NCBI GenBank assembly: GCA_944389195.1
Contig: CALXLM010000053.1
Location: 18,716 to 82,715, forward strand
Direction of reading: 5' to 3'
Length of the DNA: 64,000 bases
Source: an uncultured Opitutales bacterium
GTDB taxonomy: Bacteria > Verrucomicrobiota > Verrucomicrobiia > Opitutales > Intestinicryptomonadaceae
Shown here: piece by piece, positions 51,811 through 60,486 of the stretch
Layout: the number at the start of each line of letters is the position of its first letter
Numbering within the stretch: position 1 is the stretch's first letter
The notes under the pieces: model-generated
Seen by the model: the letters and a program-made list of their open reading frames with translations, nothing else
Database searches by the model: none
What the model was told of the DNA's origin: nothing
Made by a program: the position numbers and the translations under genes

Positions 51811-52602
51811 TTGACTATGGGAAAAAACATTATCATCACAGGGGCGTCCCACGGCATCGGCGCCGCGTCGGCGGTTGCATTCGCAAAAAGCGGATACAAC
51901 GTGGGGATAAATTATTTTAAAGACGAACTCGGGGCAAAGGCGACCGCCGAAAAAGTCATGGCTCTCGGAGCGAAGGCGGAAATATACCGGGCAGACGTAG
52001 CCGACTGCGCGCAATGCGAATCTATGATGGAAAGATTCATATCCGACTTCGGGCACATAGACGCCCTATTAAACAACGCCGGCGGCGCCTTAAAAATTCC
52101 GGAAGGAGAGTTTGTCGATATGCCGATGGATTACTGGGACTATCAGATCAAGCTCAATCTCAACGCCGCAGCATACTGCTCGCGTGTGGCGATAAAAGAC
52201 ATGCTTAAAAATAAAATAGAGGGGCGCATAATAAACGTAAGCTCGGTTCACAGCATAGTGACATGGGTAAAGCGCAAGATGCTTCCATATTGCGCGGCAA
52301 AGGCGGGCTTAAACATGTTCACAAAATCGCTCGCCGCTGAAGTGGCAAAGTACGGCATCAACGTAAACTGCGTCGCCCCCGGGTTCATTATGACAAAACT
52401 TTCCGACAGGTACGCCCAAGAGGAGATGGACGCTTTCAAGCGCAAAATTCCGGTCCGCCGATTAGGCACGGTGGACGACATTACGCCTATGATTGTATTT
52501 CTCGCCGATGTTGAAAAAACGCGTTTTATCACGGGTCAGACATTCGCTGTCGATGGGGGACAGAGCATCGACGGGGTGATAGACATGATGATTAAAGATT
52601 AA
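51811..52602 (+). CDS. Short-chain dehydrogenase/reductase (SDR)
   Basis: A 263-residue classical SDR: TGASHGIG (8-15), NNAG (86-89), catalytic Ser near 142-143, Tyr158 and Lys162 (YCAAK), then VNCVAPGFIMTKL. Residues after the second strand (NYFKDE) do not clearly tell NAD from NADP. It resembles the gluconate/ribitol and 3-oxoacyl reductase groups. It leads a fresh transcript of at least three genes with the dehydratase and flavoprotein. It probably oxidises a sugar or reduces a keto-sugar acid. Confidence 0.85.
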   Translation: MTMGKNIIITGASHGIGAASAVAFAKSGYNVGINYFKDELGAKATAEKVMALGAKAEIYRADVADCAQCESMMERFISDFGHIDALLNNAGGALKIPEGEFVDMPMDYWDYQIKLNLNAAAYCSRVAIKDMLKNKIEGRIINVSSVHSIVTWVKRKMLPYCAAKAGLNMFTKSLAAEVAKYGINVNCVAPGFIMTKLSDRYAQEEMDAFKRKIPVRRLGTVDDITPMIVFLADVEKTRFITGQTFAVDGGQSIDGVIDMMIKD

Positions 52603-52617
52603 AAAGGGGACCTTGAC

Positions 52618-54288
52618 GTGAGCGATATTCTAAAATCCTGCCGAAGCAGATGGGAATACGGCGTAGCGCGCGAATGCCGGAGGGGTCTCGTGAGGGGCAT
52701 GGGCTATACCGAGGAGGAATTCAACCGCCCGATCGTCGCGGTTGTAAATTCATGGAACGAATACAATCCCGGCCATATACACCTCAAGAGCCTTAGCGAA
52801 CGCGTAAAGCAAGGCATCAGGGAAGCCGGCGGCCTTCCATTTGAAATGATGACAACCGGCATCTGCGACGGCATGGTTTTGGGAAACGAAAAGTACATCG
52901 AACTGCCAAGCCGCAATTCGATCGCAGACGAAGTGGAACTCATAGTTGAAAGCAACATGTTCGACGCCATGGTGATGCTTTCCACCTGCGATTCAATCGT
53001 GCCCGGGCATTTGATGGCGGCCGGCCGCCTAAACATTCCGACGATTTTTGTCACGGGCGGATATATGCCCATGCCCTATCTCGACGGCAAGTGCGCGAAC
53101 TACGGAGAACTCACCGACAACGTCGGGAAAAGCATGCGCGGCGACTACGATATGGAAAGGGCGAAACGCGAAGTTTCGCGCATGTATTCGCCGTGCGGAG
53201 CGTGCGGAATAATGACGACGGCAAACAGCATGTGCCTCGTGGCCGAAGCGCTCGGCTTGTCTCTCCCCGGAAATTCGACGATGTCGGCCACAAGTTCCGA
53301 ACTTTTGCAATGCGCGTACCAGGCAGGCAAACAGATAATGGCGCTTTTGGAAAAGAATATTTGCGCGCGCGACATCATAACAAAAGAGGCTGTCGAAAAC
53401 GCGATAATAGCGTCGATGGCGATGGCGGGCTCGGTTAATCTATTGATGCACATTCCCGCCGTAGCGACGGAGGCCGGGCTTGAAGGAGATTGGTGGAGGC
53501 TTTTCGATAAGGCTTCCAGGGAAATCCCGCAGCTTGTCGGAGCCTCGCCAAGCGGGCCCTGGCACTTGCAAGATATCGACCGCGCCGGCGGTTCGCGCGG
53601 GGTATTCAAAGAGCTTTTGCCGAAACTAAACGCAGGTTGCCTAACCGCTACCGGGAAAACCATAGGCGAAAATTACGCCGGCGCGAAGGTGTATGACAAA
53701 GGCGTTATAAAAACTCTCGAAGACCCTTTCTCGAAAAACGGCGCCCTTTACGTGCTCTACGGTTCCCTTGCGCCCGAAGGGGGAATCATCAAGGCGGGCG
53801 CTGTCGATGCAAGCATGAGAAAATTCTCCGGAAGGGCAAAAGTGTACGACTCTCTTGAAGACGCGATGGCCGCGCTGAGAAACGACGAAATACAGCCAGG
53901 CGACGCCGCTGTTCTAAGATACCTTGGGCCGAAAGCCCGCTTTGGAACAACCGCGTATGCATTCCAAAAAGAGCTGAAAGGCAGAGGTCTTGACAAGAGC
54001 ACTGCAATTATCACGGACGGCAGATATTCGGGCGCCTCAAGCGGCCTAAGCATTGGATACGTCTCGCCCGAAGCGGGCCTCGGGGGACCCCTTGCGCTTG
54101 TAAAAAACGGCGACATTATCGAGATAGACTTGGACGCCCGCAAGCTCGACCTGCTTGTTTCCGAGCGTGAGCTTGCAGAACGCAAAAAAGGCTGGAAATG
54201 GGAATTTCCAAAAGAAAAATATCCGCCATTCCTGCGCTTGTTTTCCAAATGCGTCGGATCTCTCGCCAAGGGAGCAGTATGGGAATAA
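52618..54288 (+). CDS. IlvD/Edd-family dehydratase (sugar-acid dehydratase), altered metal site
   Basis: A 556-residue dihydroxyacid/phosphogluconate dehydratase homologue, GTG start. Landmarks: NSWNEYNPGHIHL (44-56, E. coli IlvD-like, without the TPC cysteine of 2Fe-2S types), GICDGMVLGNEKY, STCDSIVPGHLM (122-133), SPCGACGIMTTANSM (191-205) and DGRYSGASSG near the end with the base Ser. The family's Mg-binding, often carbamylated, Lys of CDK is replaced by Ser (CDS, about 126), and GH in the late GHxxPEA motif is GY. Cluster cysteines C124 and C196 are kept. The genomic setting suggests dehydration of a sugar acid rather than branched-chain amino acid synthesis. Confidence 0.8.
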   Translation: MSDILKSCRSRWEYGVARECRRGLVRGMGYTEEEFNRPIVAVVNSWNEYNPGHIHLKSLSERVKQGIREAGGLPFEMMTTGICDGMVLGNEKYIELPSRNSIADEVELIVESNMFDAMVMLSTCDSIVPGHLMAAGRLNIPTIFVTGGYMPMPYLDGKCANYGELTDNVGKSMRGDYDMERAKREVSRMYSPCGACGIMTTANSMCLVAEALGLSLPGNSTMSATSSELLQCAYQAGKQIMALLEKNICARDIITKEAVENAIIASMAMAGSVNLLMHIPAVATEAGLEGDWWRLFDKASREIPQLVGASPSGPWHLQDIDRAGGSRGVFKELLPKLNAGCLTATGKTIGENYAGAKVYDKGVIKTLEDPFSKNGALYVLYGSLAPEGGIIKAGAVDASMRKFSGRAKVYDSLEDAMAALRNDEIQPGDAAVLRYLGPKARFGTTAYAFQKELKGRGLDKSTAIITDGRYSGASSGLSIGYVSPEAGLGGPLALVKNGDIIEIDLDARKLDLLVSERELAERKKGWKWEFPKEKYPPFLRLFSKCVGSLAKGAVWE

Positions 54289-55730
54289 CATCTGCAAACT
54301 GCGATTTTCTGGTCGTCGGCATGGGGATAGCCGGGCTCCGCGCCGCGCACGCGTTTTCAAGGGAGAGACCTGAAGGAAAAATAATTATCGCCGACCTTGG
54401 AGGGGGAGCCTCGTCGGAAGTAATGGGATTTTGCGCGCCAATGGGCGGCGACGACTCTCCCGAGATTTTCATAGCCGACACAATGCGGGCAGGCGCACAA
54501 GAAAATTGCCGAGAACTTGTAGAACAGCTTTGCAACAGCGCCGCCGATGCCGTAAACGACCTCGAAAGTCTCGGAGTCCGCTTCGACAAAAAAGCCGATG
54601 GAACCTACGACATGCTGCGCCCTCTCGGCGCTACCCGCAACAGGGTCGTGCACTGCAAAACGACAACAGGCAAAGCGGCAATGGCAATATACCGAAAGAT
54701 TTTAAGCGCAAACGAAAATGTCGAATTTAGAACTTCGAGAATAGTAAAGCTGTTTAAAAAAGAAAACCGTATTTGCGGAGCCTTGGGATTTGAGCGCGGA
54801 AAACCGGTTTTATACAACACGCCGCGCGTCGCGCTCTGCTGCGGCGGCGCAGCGGGGCTATACGGATTTTCAACCTGGACAAAAGTCTTGCAGGGCTCCG
54901 CTTACGCAATGGCGTCGGACGCGGGCGCGGAACTTATTGGAATGAACCGCGTGCAATTCGAGCCTTGCGTGGCGGTATTCCCAGCTGAAATTTACAATTT
55001 TCCGATTATCACAACCATGCTCTTTGAAGGAGCCAAGCTCATAGACGCAAGAGGGAAATCGCTGTTGGAAAACTCGCAAGGCAAGCCTAACAAGCGGGAA
55101 CTTGCAGAAATTATTGCTCGCGCGGCGGCAAACGGAGGCGATTGCGGACACGGCGGCGTTTGGTTCGATTTTTCTGGGGTCGAAGAATCCCTTTTTAAGG
55201 GCAAATATCCTGAATACTACAAGAAACTGCGCCCACTTGTTTCCGATTATTCAAACTTTAAGGTAGAAGTAAAACCCGCCGCGCATACGACACTCGGCGG
55301 AGTAAAAATCGACACCTGCGCAAGGACAAACATCGGCGGGCTTTTTGCCGCCGGAGAAGCCGCAGGAGGCATACATGGGCGGGACAGAATCGGCGGCAAC
55401 GCCGGACTGGAAATTTTTGTATTCGGAAAAATCGCCGGTGAATCGGCAGCCAGATACGACGCCTCTTCATGCGACGCCTCAAACGAAGCAAACATGTTTG
55501 TAAAATCGTTAAAAACCGGCGGCAAAGACCGCTCGGACACCTTAAAAAAAATCGGAGAAATACTCGATTCCCATGCGGGATTGCCCCGGACAAAATCCGG
55601 CGTAAAAGAAGGTCTCGACCGCATTAATATTTTGAAGAACAGCCTGCTTGAAAACCCTCCCTCGGGACTCGAACAAATTTGCAGCTTGCAAAACGCATTG
55701 CGGGCCGCCGAGCTTCTGCTAACAATATAA
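54279..55730 (+). CDS. Fumarate-reductase/succinate-dehydrogenase-like flavoprotein
   Basis: A 483-residue FAD protein: dinucleotide-binding VVGMGIAGLRAA (12-23), the capping domain in the middle, AAHTTLGGVKIDT (active-site His/Thr region) and HGRDRIGGNAGLEI (about 366-379) with the proton-shuttle Arg of the fumarate reductase family. Covalent-FAD His cannot be placed with confidence. The ATG at 54279 overlaps the dehydratase stop by ten bases; the open frame further upstream is ignored. Membrane and iron-sulfur partners are absent nearby, so a soluble oxidoreductase of the aspartate-oxidase or fumarate-reductase type acting on a sugar-acid intermediate is likely. Confidence 0.8.
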   Translation: MGITSANCDFLVVGMGIAGLRAAHAFSRERPEGKIIIADLGGGASSEVMGFCAPMGGDDSPEIFIADTMRAGAQENCRELVEQLCNSAADAVNDLESLGVRFDKKADGTYDMLRPLGATRNRVVHCKTTTGKAAMAIYRKILSANENVEFRTSRIVKLFKKENRICGALGFERGKPVLYNTPRVALCCGGAAGLYGFSTWTKVLQGSAYAMASDAGAELIGMNRVQFEPCVAVFPAEIYNFPIITTMLFEGAKLIDARGKSLLENSQGKPNKRELAEIIARAAANGGDCGHGGVWFDFSGVEESLFKGKYPEYYKKLRPLVSDYSNFKVEVKPAAHTTLGGVKIDTCARTNIGGLFAAGEAAGGIHGRDRIGGNAGLEIFVFGKIAGESAARYDASSCDASNEANMFVKSLKTGGKDRSDTLKKIGEILDSHAGLPRTKSGVKEGLDRINILKNSLLENPPSGLEQICSLQNALRAAELLLTI

Positions 55731-55738
55731 CAACAGCC

Positions 55739-56737
55739 ATGAATTCCATGAGATATAAATCCTCCACCTTTGCCTGTATTGCAGCACTGTTTTCGGTTTC
55801 GTGCAGCTCGTACGAGCTTGAAGACTTCCCCAAAACGACAATTTCAAACGGATTAATTACCGCATCAGTTGCAACCGAAACCCACCGCAAAGACAATTTC
55901 TATCAGGGCCAGCGTTTTGATTGGTCGGGAATTGTTTACGATTTGCATTGCGGCGGTCACTCATATTTCGGGAAATGGTTCGAAGGCATCGACCCCGAAT
56001 TCCATGACAACATTAGCGGCCCAGTAAACGAGTTCGGGCAAATCGGATACGATGATGCGGCAGTCGGCGGAGAATTCCTTAAAATAGGCGTCGGGGTGTT
56101 AAAAAAAGACAATGCCAGTCCATACAATTTCCGCGCGAACTATAAAATAGTTGACGGCGGCAGGTGGGAATGTTCATACGGCGCTAATTGGATTTCGTAT
56201 CAGCAAACCGTAAATAGCAAGATAGCCTCATACCAGTACAAGAAAACCATAGAGCTTGTGCCCGGCAAACCGACAATGAAAATTAGGCACAGCCTCAAAA
56301 ACACCGGCACCACTAAAATCGACACAACGGTTTATTGCCACAACTTCTTTATGCTCGACAGCGAACCCGCCGGCAAAAACATAGAAATGTTATTCGCCTA
56401 CAATCCGTCAGGCGCCGAAGTATTGGCGGATTCAAGAGAGTTTTCGGAGGCCGTAGGAAACAAAATCGCATTTAAAGACACCCTGCCCCCGGAAAAATTC
56501 GTTTTATACCGCGGCTTTGACGGCGGGAACAAGATTGAAAACTACGACTTTACGCTTAAAAACAAAAAGACGGGCGCCGCCGTTAGAATCACATGCGACA
56601 AGCCACTTTTAAAAGCCACGTTCTGGAGCTGCACGGACACTTATTGCATCGAACCGTTCAATAAAATTGAAATATCCCCCGGCGAAGAATTTTCTTGGAC
56701 TACCGTTTACAGGTTTTCCTCCGGGCAGATTCAATGA
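55739..56737 (+). CDS. Secreted lipoprotein, mutarotase-like
   Basis: A 332-residue exported protein with a lipoprotein signal (STFACIAALFSVSC, Cys at about 22). The rest is beta-rich with FDWSGIVYDLHCGGHSYFGKW, VNEFGQIGYDDA, KTIELVPGKPTMKIRHSLKNTG and VYCHNFFML, the last two like aldose-1-epimerase strands (bulk xLKNTG and H). A periplasmic sugar epimerase or binding role is inferred. It lies eight bases after the flavoprotein gene. Start ATG 55739 or 55748. Confidence 0.6.
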   Translation: MNSMRYKSSTFACIAALFSVSCSSYELEDFPKTTISNGLITASVATETHRKDNFYQGQRFDWSGIVYDLHCGGHSYFGKWFEGIDPEFHDNISGPVNEFGQIGYDDAAVGGEFLKIGVGVLKKDNASPYNFRANYKIVDGGRWECSYGANWISYQQTVNSKIASYQYKKTIELVPGKPTMKIRHSLKNTGTTKIDTTVYCHNFFMLDSEPAGKNIEMLFAYNPSGAEVLADSREFSEAVGNKIAFKDTLPPEKFVLYRGFDGGNKIENYDFTLKNKKTGAAVRITCDKPLLKATFWSCTDTYCIEPFNKIEISPGEEFSWTTVYRFSSGQIQ

Positions 56738-56867
56738 AGGGCCCGGCACGAAACACCTCTTGCCCTCAACCATTTCAACGGCATACCAAGCAATATGATT
56801 TTAGAGCAACCCCGCCGCCATCTGCGGAAGTTCAACTTAAACATAACAAAGAAAAAATAAAAGCATT

Positions 56868-57956
56868 ATGAAAATATTAGGTTTCGGAGAAGTAATGTTG
56901 AGGTTTATGCCTCAGAACAACAAAATGCTGATGCAGTCCCTGCCGGGAAGCCTCGACGTGACATTCGGCGGCGCCGAAGCCAATGTTATGTGGAATATCT
57001 CGATGCTTGGCGGCAATGCGTCGTATATAACGGCCCTTCCCGACAATCCCCTCGGGCATGCGTGTGCGAATCAACTGCGCTCCATCGGAGTGGATATATC
57101 GGGCATAGTTTTCGACAACGGCAGAATCGGCACCTATTATGTGGAGAGCGGCGCAAACCAGCGCGCAAGCAAAGTCGTTTACGACCGGGCGAATTCCTCG
57201 GTTTCAAAAACTCCGTTTGAAGCCTACAATTTTGAAGAGAAGCTCGCCGGGGTAACCCGCGTGCACCTTACCGGCATCACTCCCGCAATTTCTGAAACAG
57301 CCGCGGACGCCTGCGTGAAACTTGCAAAGCTTGCGCATTCGAAAGGCATAGCCGTTTCGTGCGACCTAAATTTCAGGGGAAAATTGTGGAATTGGCGTCC
57401 CTCTAAAAATGCCCGCGAACTCGCGCGCGAAATAATGCCGAAAATTTTAGAATATGCCGATTTGGTAATCGGCAACGAAGAAGACGCTTTCGATGTTCTG
57501 GGAATTAAATCGGGATCCAGCAACGTATATTTAGGGAAACTCGATATTGAGGCCTACAAAGAAACCGCCCGCAAGGTCGCAAAGCGTTTCGCCTGCATAA
57601 AGAAAGTTGCCTTCACTTTGCGCGAAAGCATTTCCGCCACCCACAACAACTGGGGCGCGATGCTTTTTGACGTCTCATCTAATTCGGCAGTTTTAGCTCC
57701 CACCGACAAAGACGGGAACTATTCAGCATACGCCATCAGGAATATCATCGACAGGGTCGGCGGCGGAGACTCGTTCGCGGCGGGTTTGCTATACGGATTG
57801 GACAGCGGCGAATTTGAACGCGACTCCGACGCCCTTGCGTTCGCCGTGGCAAACTCTTGCCTGTGCCACTCCGTCTTGGGTGACTACAGCTTCGTTCCAA
57901 AATCGGACGCTGTGGCGCTGATGGGGGGAGCCGCCTCAGGCAGGGTCCAACGCTAA
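56868..57956 (+). CDS. PfkB-family sugar kinase (2-keto-3-deoxygluconate kinase-like)
   Basis: A 362-residue ribokinase-family enzyme: start ILGFGEVMLRFMPQ, GGAEANVMWNISMLGG (34-49, substrate loop), and the C-terminal DRVGGGDSFAAGLLYG (about 294-309) with the catalytic Asp. The GEVMLRF start and the region after the lid match KdgK-type kinases that phosphorylate 2-keto-3-deoxy sugar acids, the natural product of the dehydratase in this arm. No KDPG aldolase lies in the window. Confidence 0.85.
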   Translation: MKILGFGEVMLRFMPQNNKMLMQSLPGSLDVTFGGAEANVMWNISMLGGNASYITALPDNPLGHACANQLRSIGVDISGIVFDNGRIGTYYVESGANQRASKVVYDRANSSVSKTPFEAYNFEEKLAGVTRVHLTGITPAISETAADACVKLAKLAHSKGIAVSCDLNFRGKLWNWRPSKNARELAREIMPKILEYADLVIGNEEDAFDVLGIKSGSSNVYLGKLDIEAYKETARKVAKRFACIKKVAFTLRESISATHNNWGAMLFDVSSNSAVLAPTDKDGNYSAYAIRNIIDRVGGGDSFAAGLLYGLDSGEFERDSDALAFAVANSCLCHSVLGDYSFVPKSDAVALMGGAASGRVQR

Positions 57957-57959
57957 AAG

Positions 57960-58784
57960 ATGCCCCCCAAACCGGAAATACGCGCCCGCCGCACGTTTCT
58001 TAGCCGGGATTTTTTGGATACTTCCCAATCGGGAAGAGTCCACTCTGTTTTTAAACATTCCGCAAATATTGAAGCGGGCAACAGGCTGATAACGGTAAGC
58101 TCGCACGAATCCGCTGAAAATCCGGATTCGATTGAAATCGGACGGCACGACACCGGCCTGCTGTCGCTATTGGAAATCGGGAGTTCCGCAAAGTGGGACT
58201 TAAACAGATTTACCTTCGATAAATTTTCAATCTTAGTCCGCAATGGCAAATACGCCGCGCCGAATTTTGACAATAAGTTCCCTCCAAAAAAAATTGCCTC
58301 GCCTACGGAAGTTCGAAAACGTTTGAAAGGTCTCAAGTTTGTCCATGAATTAAACGCCCGCGAGGAAAGCCTGCTTAGAGAGCTGATCGGCGCAGCCGGA
58401 AGCGGAAACGATAGCGAATGCGCTTCGGTTTTAAGAAAGGCGATAGGACTTGGCGGCGGCATGACACCATCGATGGACGACGCCATCGCGGGAGTCATGG
58501 CGGTAGTGAAATTCTTCGAGGTTTGCGGAAAAAACCTTGCCGGCAATTTTATCGAATCCGTTTGCCGCGAATCGGAAAATAGAACGACTGATATCAGCAG
58601 AAAATATTTTTTTTGCGCCGCGGAGGGAAGGTTTTCAATGCCGATAATAAAGACGGTAATGTCGATATTTACTGAAGGCGAAAAATTGGACACCGCGTCC
58701 GTTCAAAGGCTTTTGGAATTCGGACACACCTCGGGCAGAGACACTTTAAGAGGAATTTTTTTAGCGGCGGAAAAATTTAAATAG
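57960..58784 (+). CDS. DUF2877 protein (AllH/YlbF-like transferase subunit)
   Basis: A 274-residue DUF2877 protein; E. coli YlbF (AllH) has 271. The family signature IGLGGGMTPSMDDAIAGV (about 161-178) and the late LLEFGHTSGRDTLRGI (about 251-266) are clear. It is the third part of the AllFGH set, here in the opposite arm from fdrA and DUF1116, three bases after the kinase gene. That linkage ties the transferase to sugar-acid catabolism. Substrate unknown. Confidence 0.8.
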   Translation: MPPKPEIRARRTFLSRDFLDTSQSGRVHSVFKHSANIEAGNRLITVSSHESAENPDSIEIGRHDTGLLSLLEIGSSAKWDLNRFTFDKFSILVRNGKYAAPNFDNKFPPKKIASPTEVRKRLKGLKFVHELNAREESLLRELIGAAGSGNDSECASVLRKAIGLGGGMTPSMDDAIAGVMAVVKFFEVCGKNLAGNFIESVCRESENRTTDISRKYFFCAAEGRFSMPIIKTVMSIFTEGEKLDTASVQRLLEFGHTSGRDTLRGIFLAAEKFK

Positions 58785-59290
58785 CGTTTTAATGCTTCGT
58801 GCGCGCATTCATTTTGGCCCTAAAGTTTGTGAATCCTGTTTCCCTTAGCTTGCGCACTCACTCAGCATTTACATTTAGCTATTTGCGCGTTGCCTGCCAA
58901 TGGCAATCTCAAGTCGTGCAATATTCGCAAAACAGGCAGCCCTTTCTCCTGAATGCCCGCGGAACGGCGATATCTACGCGGGCGCAACGCAGGCTTCGCA
59001 TAAAATAAGACAGCATATAAGCCGGAGCGAAACGCCCTCATGTAAAATAAAAGTTTCCGCCGATATTTGTTGACGGCGGATAAAGAATCATAAAAATAAA
59101 TTGCGACCAGCAGGACTATTCCTCGGAACGGTTGGCGCAACGGTAGAATATCATGAAAGTTTTTGCTGCATGACCTCTTTGCCAGTATGCAACGCCTTCA
59201 ACATCTGAGGGGAGACCCAAATCGGAAATGTTTATCTTACAGCATGAGAAACAATCCTATACGACAACCGTTTTATGCTATGGCAAGCTT
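58785..59290. other. Intergenic stretch between the sugar-acid locus and the esterase gene
   Basis: About 500 bases with no supported gene. A GCCCGCG / CGCGGGC inverted repeat with a 15-base spacer (58955-58983) has no T run. A tRNA-D-loop-like string near 59130 does not fold into a tRNA. Confidence 0.4.
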
Positions 59291-60121
59291 ATGAAAATTA
59301 TACCATGTTTTCCAGCTTACAAAAAAATTCTAAAATCCGCAAGATTTGCCTTATGCGCATTTTGTCTGGCGCTTCCCACTTGCTTGTTTGCCGGCTATGA
59401 ACGAATGGATATAGACGGCATAGAATTCGTGTACCGCCTGCCCGAAAATATCGGGCAAAACACCCGCATAATGGTTTTGTTCGGCGGAAGAAACTGTCCG
59501 GGCGACAAGACATTAGACACCTTTAATTTCAGTGAACTTGCCGACAAATATTCGCTCGTTTTGCTATCACCATCATTTAGGGACAACGATTATTGGGAGC
59601 CGGAGGCGTGGTCTGGGAAGGTTCTGAAATCGGCGTTGAAATCTCTGACAAAAAAATACAAATTGAAACAACAAAAGCTGCTGTTTTACGGATACTCCGC
59701 GGGTGGGCAATGCTCAAATCTCTTTTACAATTACATGCCGTCGCGCGTGGAGGCATGGGGGCTTCATGCTTGCGGCGTATATCCGGAATCGCCTGTAAAG
59801 CGCGGGGTAAAAGCGTTTATCACATGCGGGCAAAAAGACGCGTTAAGAGTTGTCATAAGCAGTATATTCATACGCAACTACCGTGAAAACGGCGGGAAAA
59901 TTATATGGAAGTCATACAAAGGCGGCCACGAGCTAAACAAAGAAGCTTTGGAATTCGCACGCCAATTTTTTATCGATATTCTCGAAAACCGCAAAGTGCA
60001 ATTTGTAGGGAAAGACGACAGCGGAATTGCTCTTCCCATAAACAAGGTTTCCGAAATAGATTTGAAATATCGCAATTATCTTACCTCTGAAAACCTTAAA
60101 AAACTTTGGGAAACACCTTAA
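59291..60121 (+). CDS. Exported alpha/beta hydrolase (esterase-like)
   Basis: A 276-residue exported protein: signal region to about 33 (ARFALCAFCLALPTCLFA), then an alpha/beta-hydrolase fold with nucleophile motif FYGYSAGGQCSN (about 131-142), a candidate Asp in GQKDALR and His in KGGHELNK. It resembles PHB-depolymerase/feruloyl-esterase-like polyketide esterases common in glycan-degrading bacteria, and it may deacylate a polysaccharide. The open frame extends to 59228, but ATG 59291 gives a proper signal peptide. Confidence 0.75.
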   Translation: MKIIPCFPAYKKILKSARFALCAFCLALPTCLFAGYERMDIDGIEFVYRLPENIGQNTRIMVLFGGRNCPGDKTLDTFNFSELADKYSLVLLSPSFRDNDYWEPEAWSGKVLKSALKSLTKKYKLKQQKLLFYGYSAGGQCSNLFYNYMPSRVEAWGLHACGVYPESPVKRGVKAFITCGQKDALRVVISSIFIRNYRENGGKIIWKSYKGGHELNKEALEFARQFFIDILENRKVQFVGKDDSGIALPINKVSEIDLKYRNYLTSENLKKLWETP

Positions 60122-60486
60122 CGGAACAGCCGTAGCCTCCGGCCGGCGCTTTTAAGGCCGCTTAGGCGCGTCCGAATATGCATTGCAAGAATTTCAGGCG
60201 CCCCGCATTGCCTCCATTCCACAGCATGCCCATTACAAAGATTATTTTACCCGACTAATATAGATTCTCAGCCACACCCGCGATGCGGAGCTTTCAAAAA
60301 CAAACCTCTAAACTTTTTCAGTCCCAAATACCATGCCGGCATGTTGTTTTGCGGCGGTAGAACCCGGCTTAAACCCAATCCTCCGAATCCCGCCACCCGC
60401 ATAAGTCTTAGGTTTCGACAAGGCGCGCCCCGAAACCAACGTATATATTTGTTGAAAATTGCGCTGGCTGGTGTACATTCGGCGCA
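60122..60486. other. Intergenic stretch upstream of the DUF4424-like gene
   Basis: About 365 bases without a supported gene; contains the promoter candidate at 60452-60479. Confidence 0.35.
60452..60479 (+). promoter_or_regulatory. Candidate promoter giving a leaderless or near-leaderless mRNA
   Basis: TTGAAA (60452-60457), 16-base spacer, TACATT (60474-60479). The ATG of the next gene is seven bases further on, so transcription would start at or just before the start codon. Confidence 0.35.

Noticed and set aside
58955..58983. GC inverted repeat as a terminator of the right arm
   Set aside because: No T run, and it lies 170 bases past the last gene; kept only as a note.
59125..59210. tRNA-like string (GGTTGGCGCAACGGTAG) in the gap before the esterase gene
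   Set aside because: Only the D-arm-like part resembles a tRNA; no acceptor or anticodon stem can be formed.
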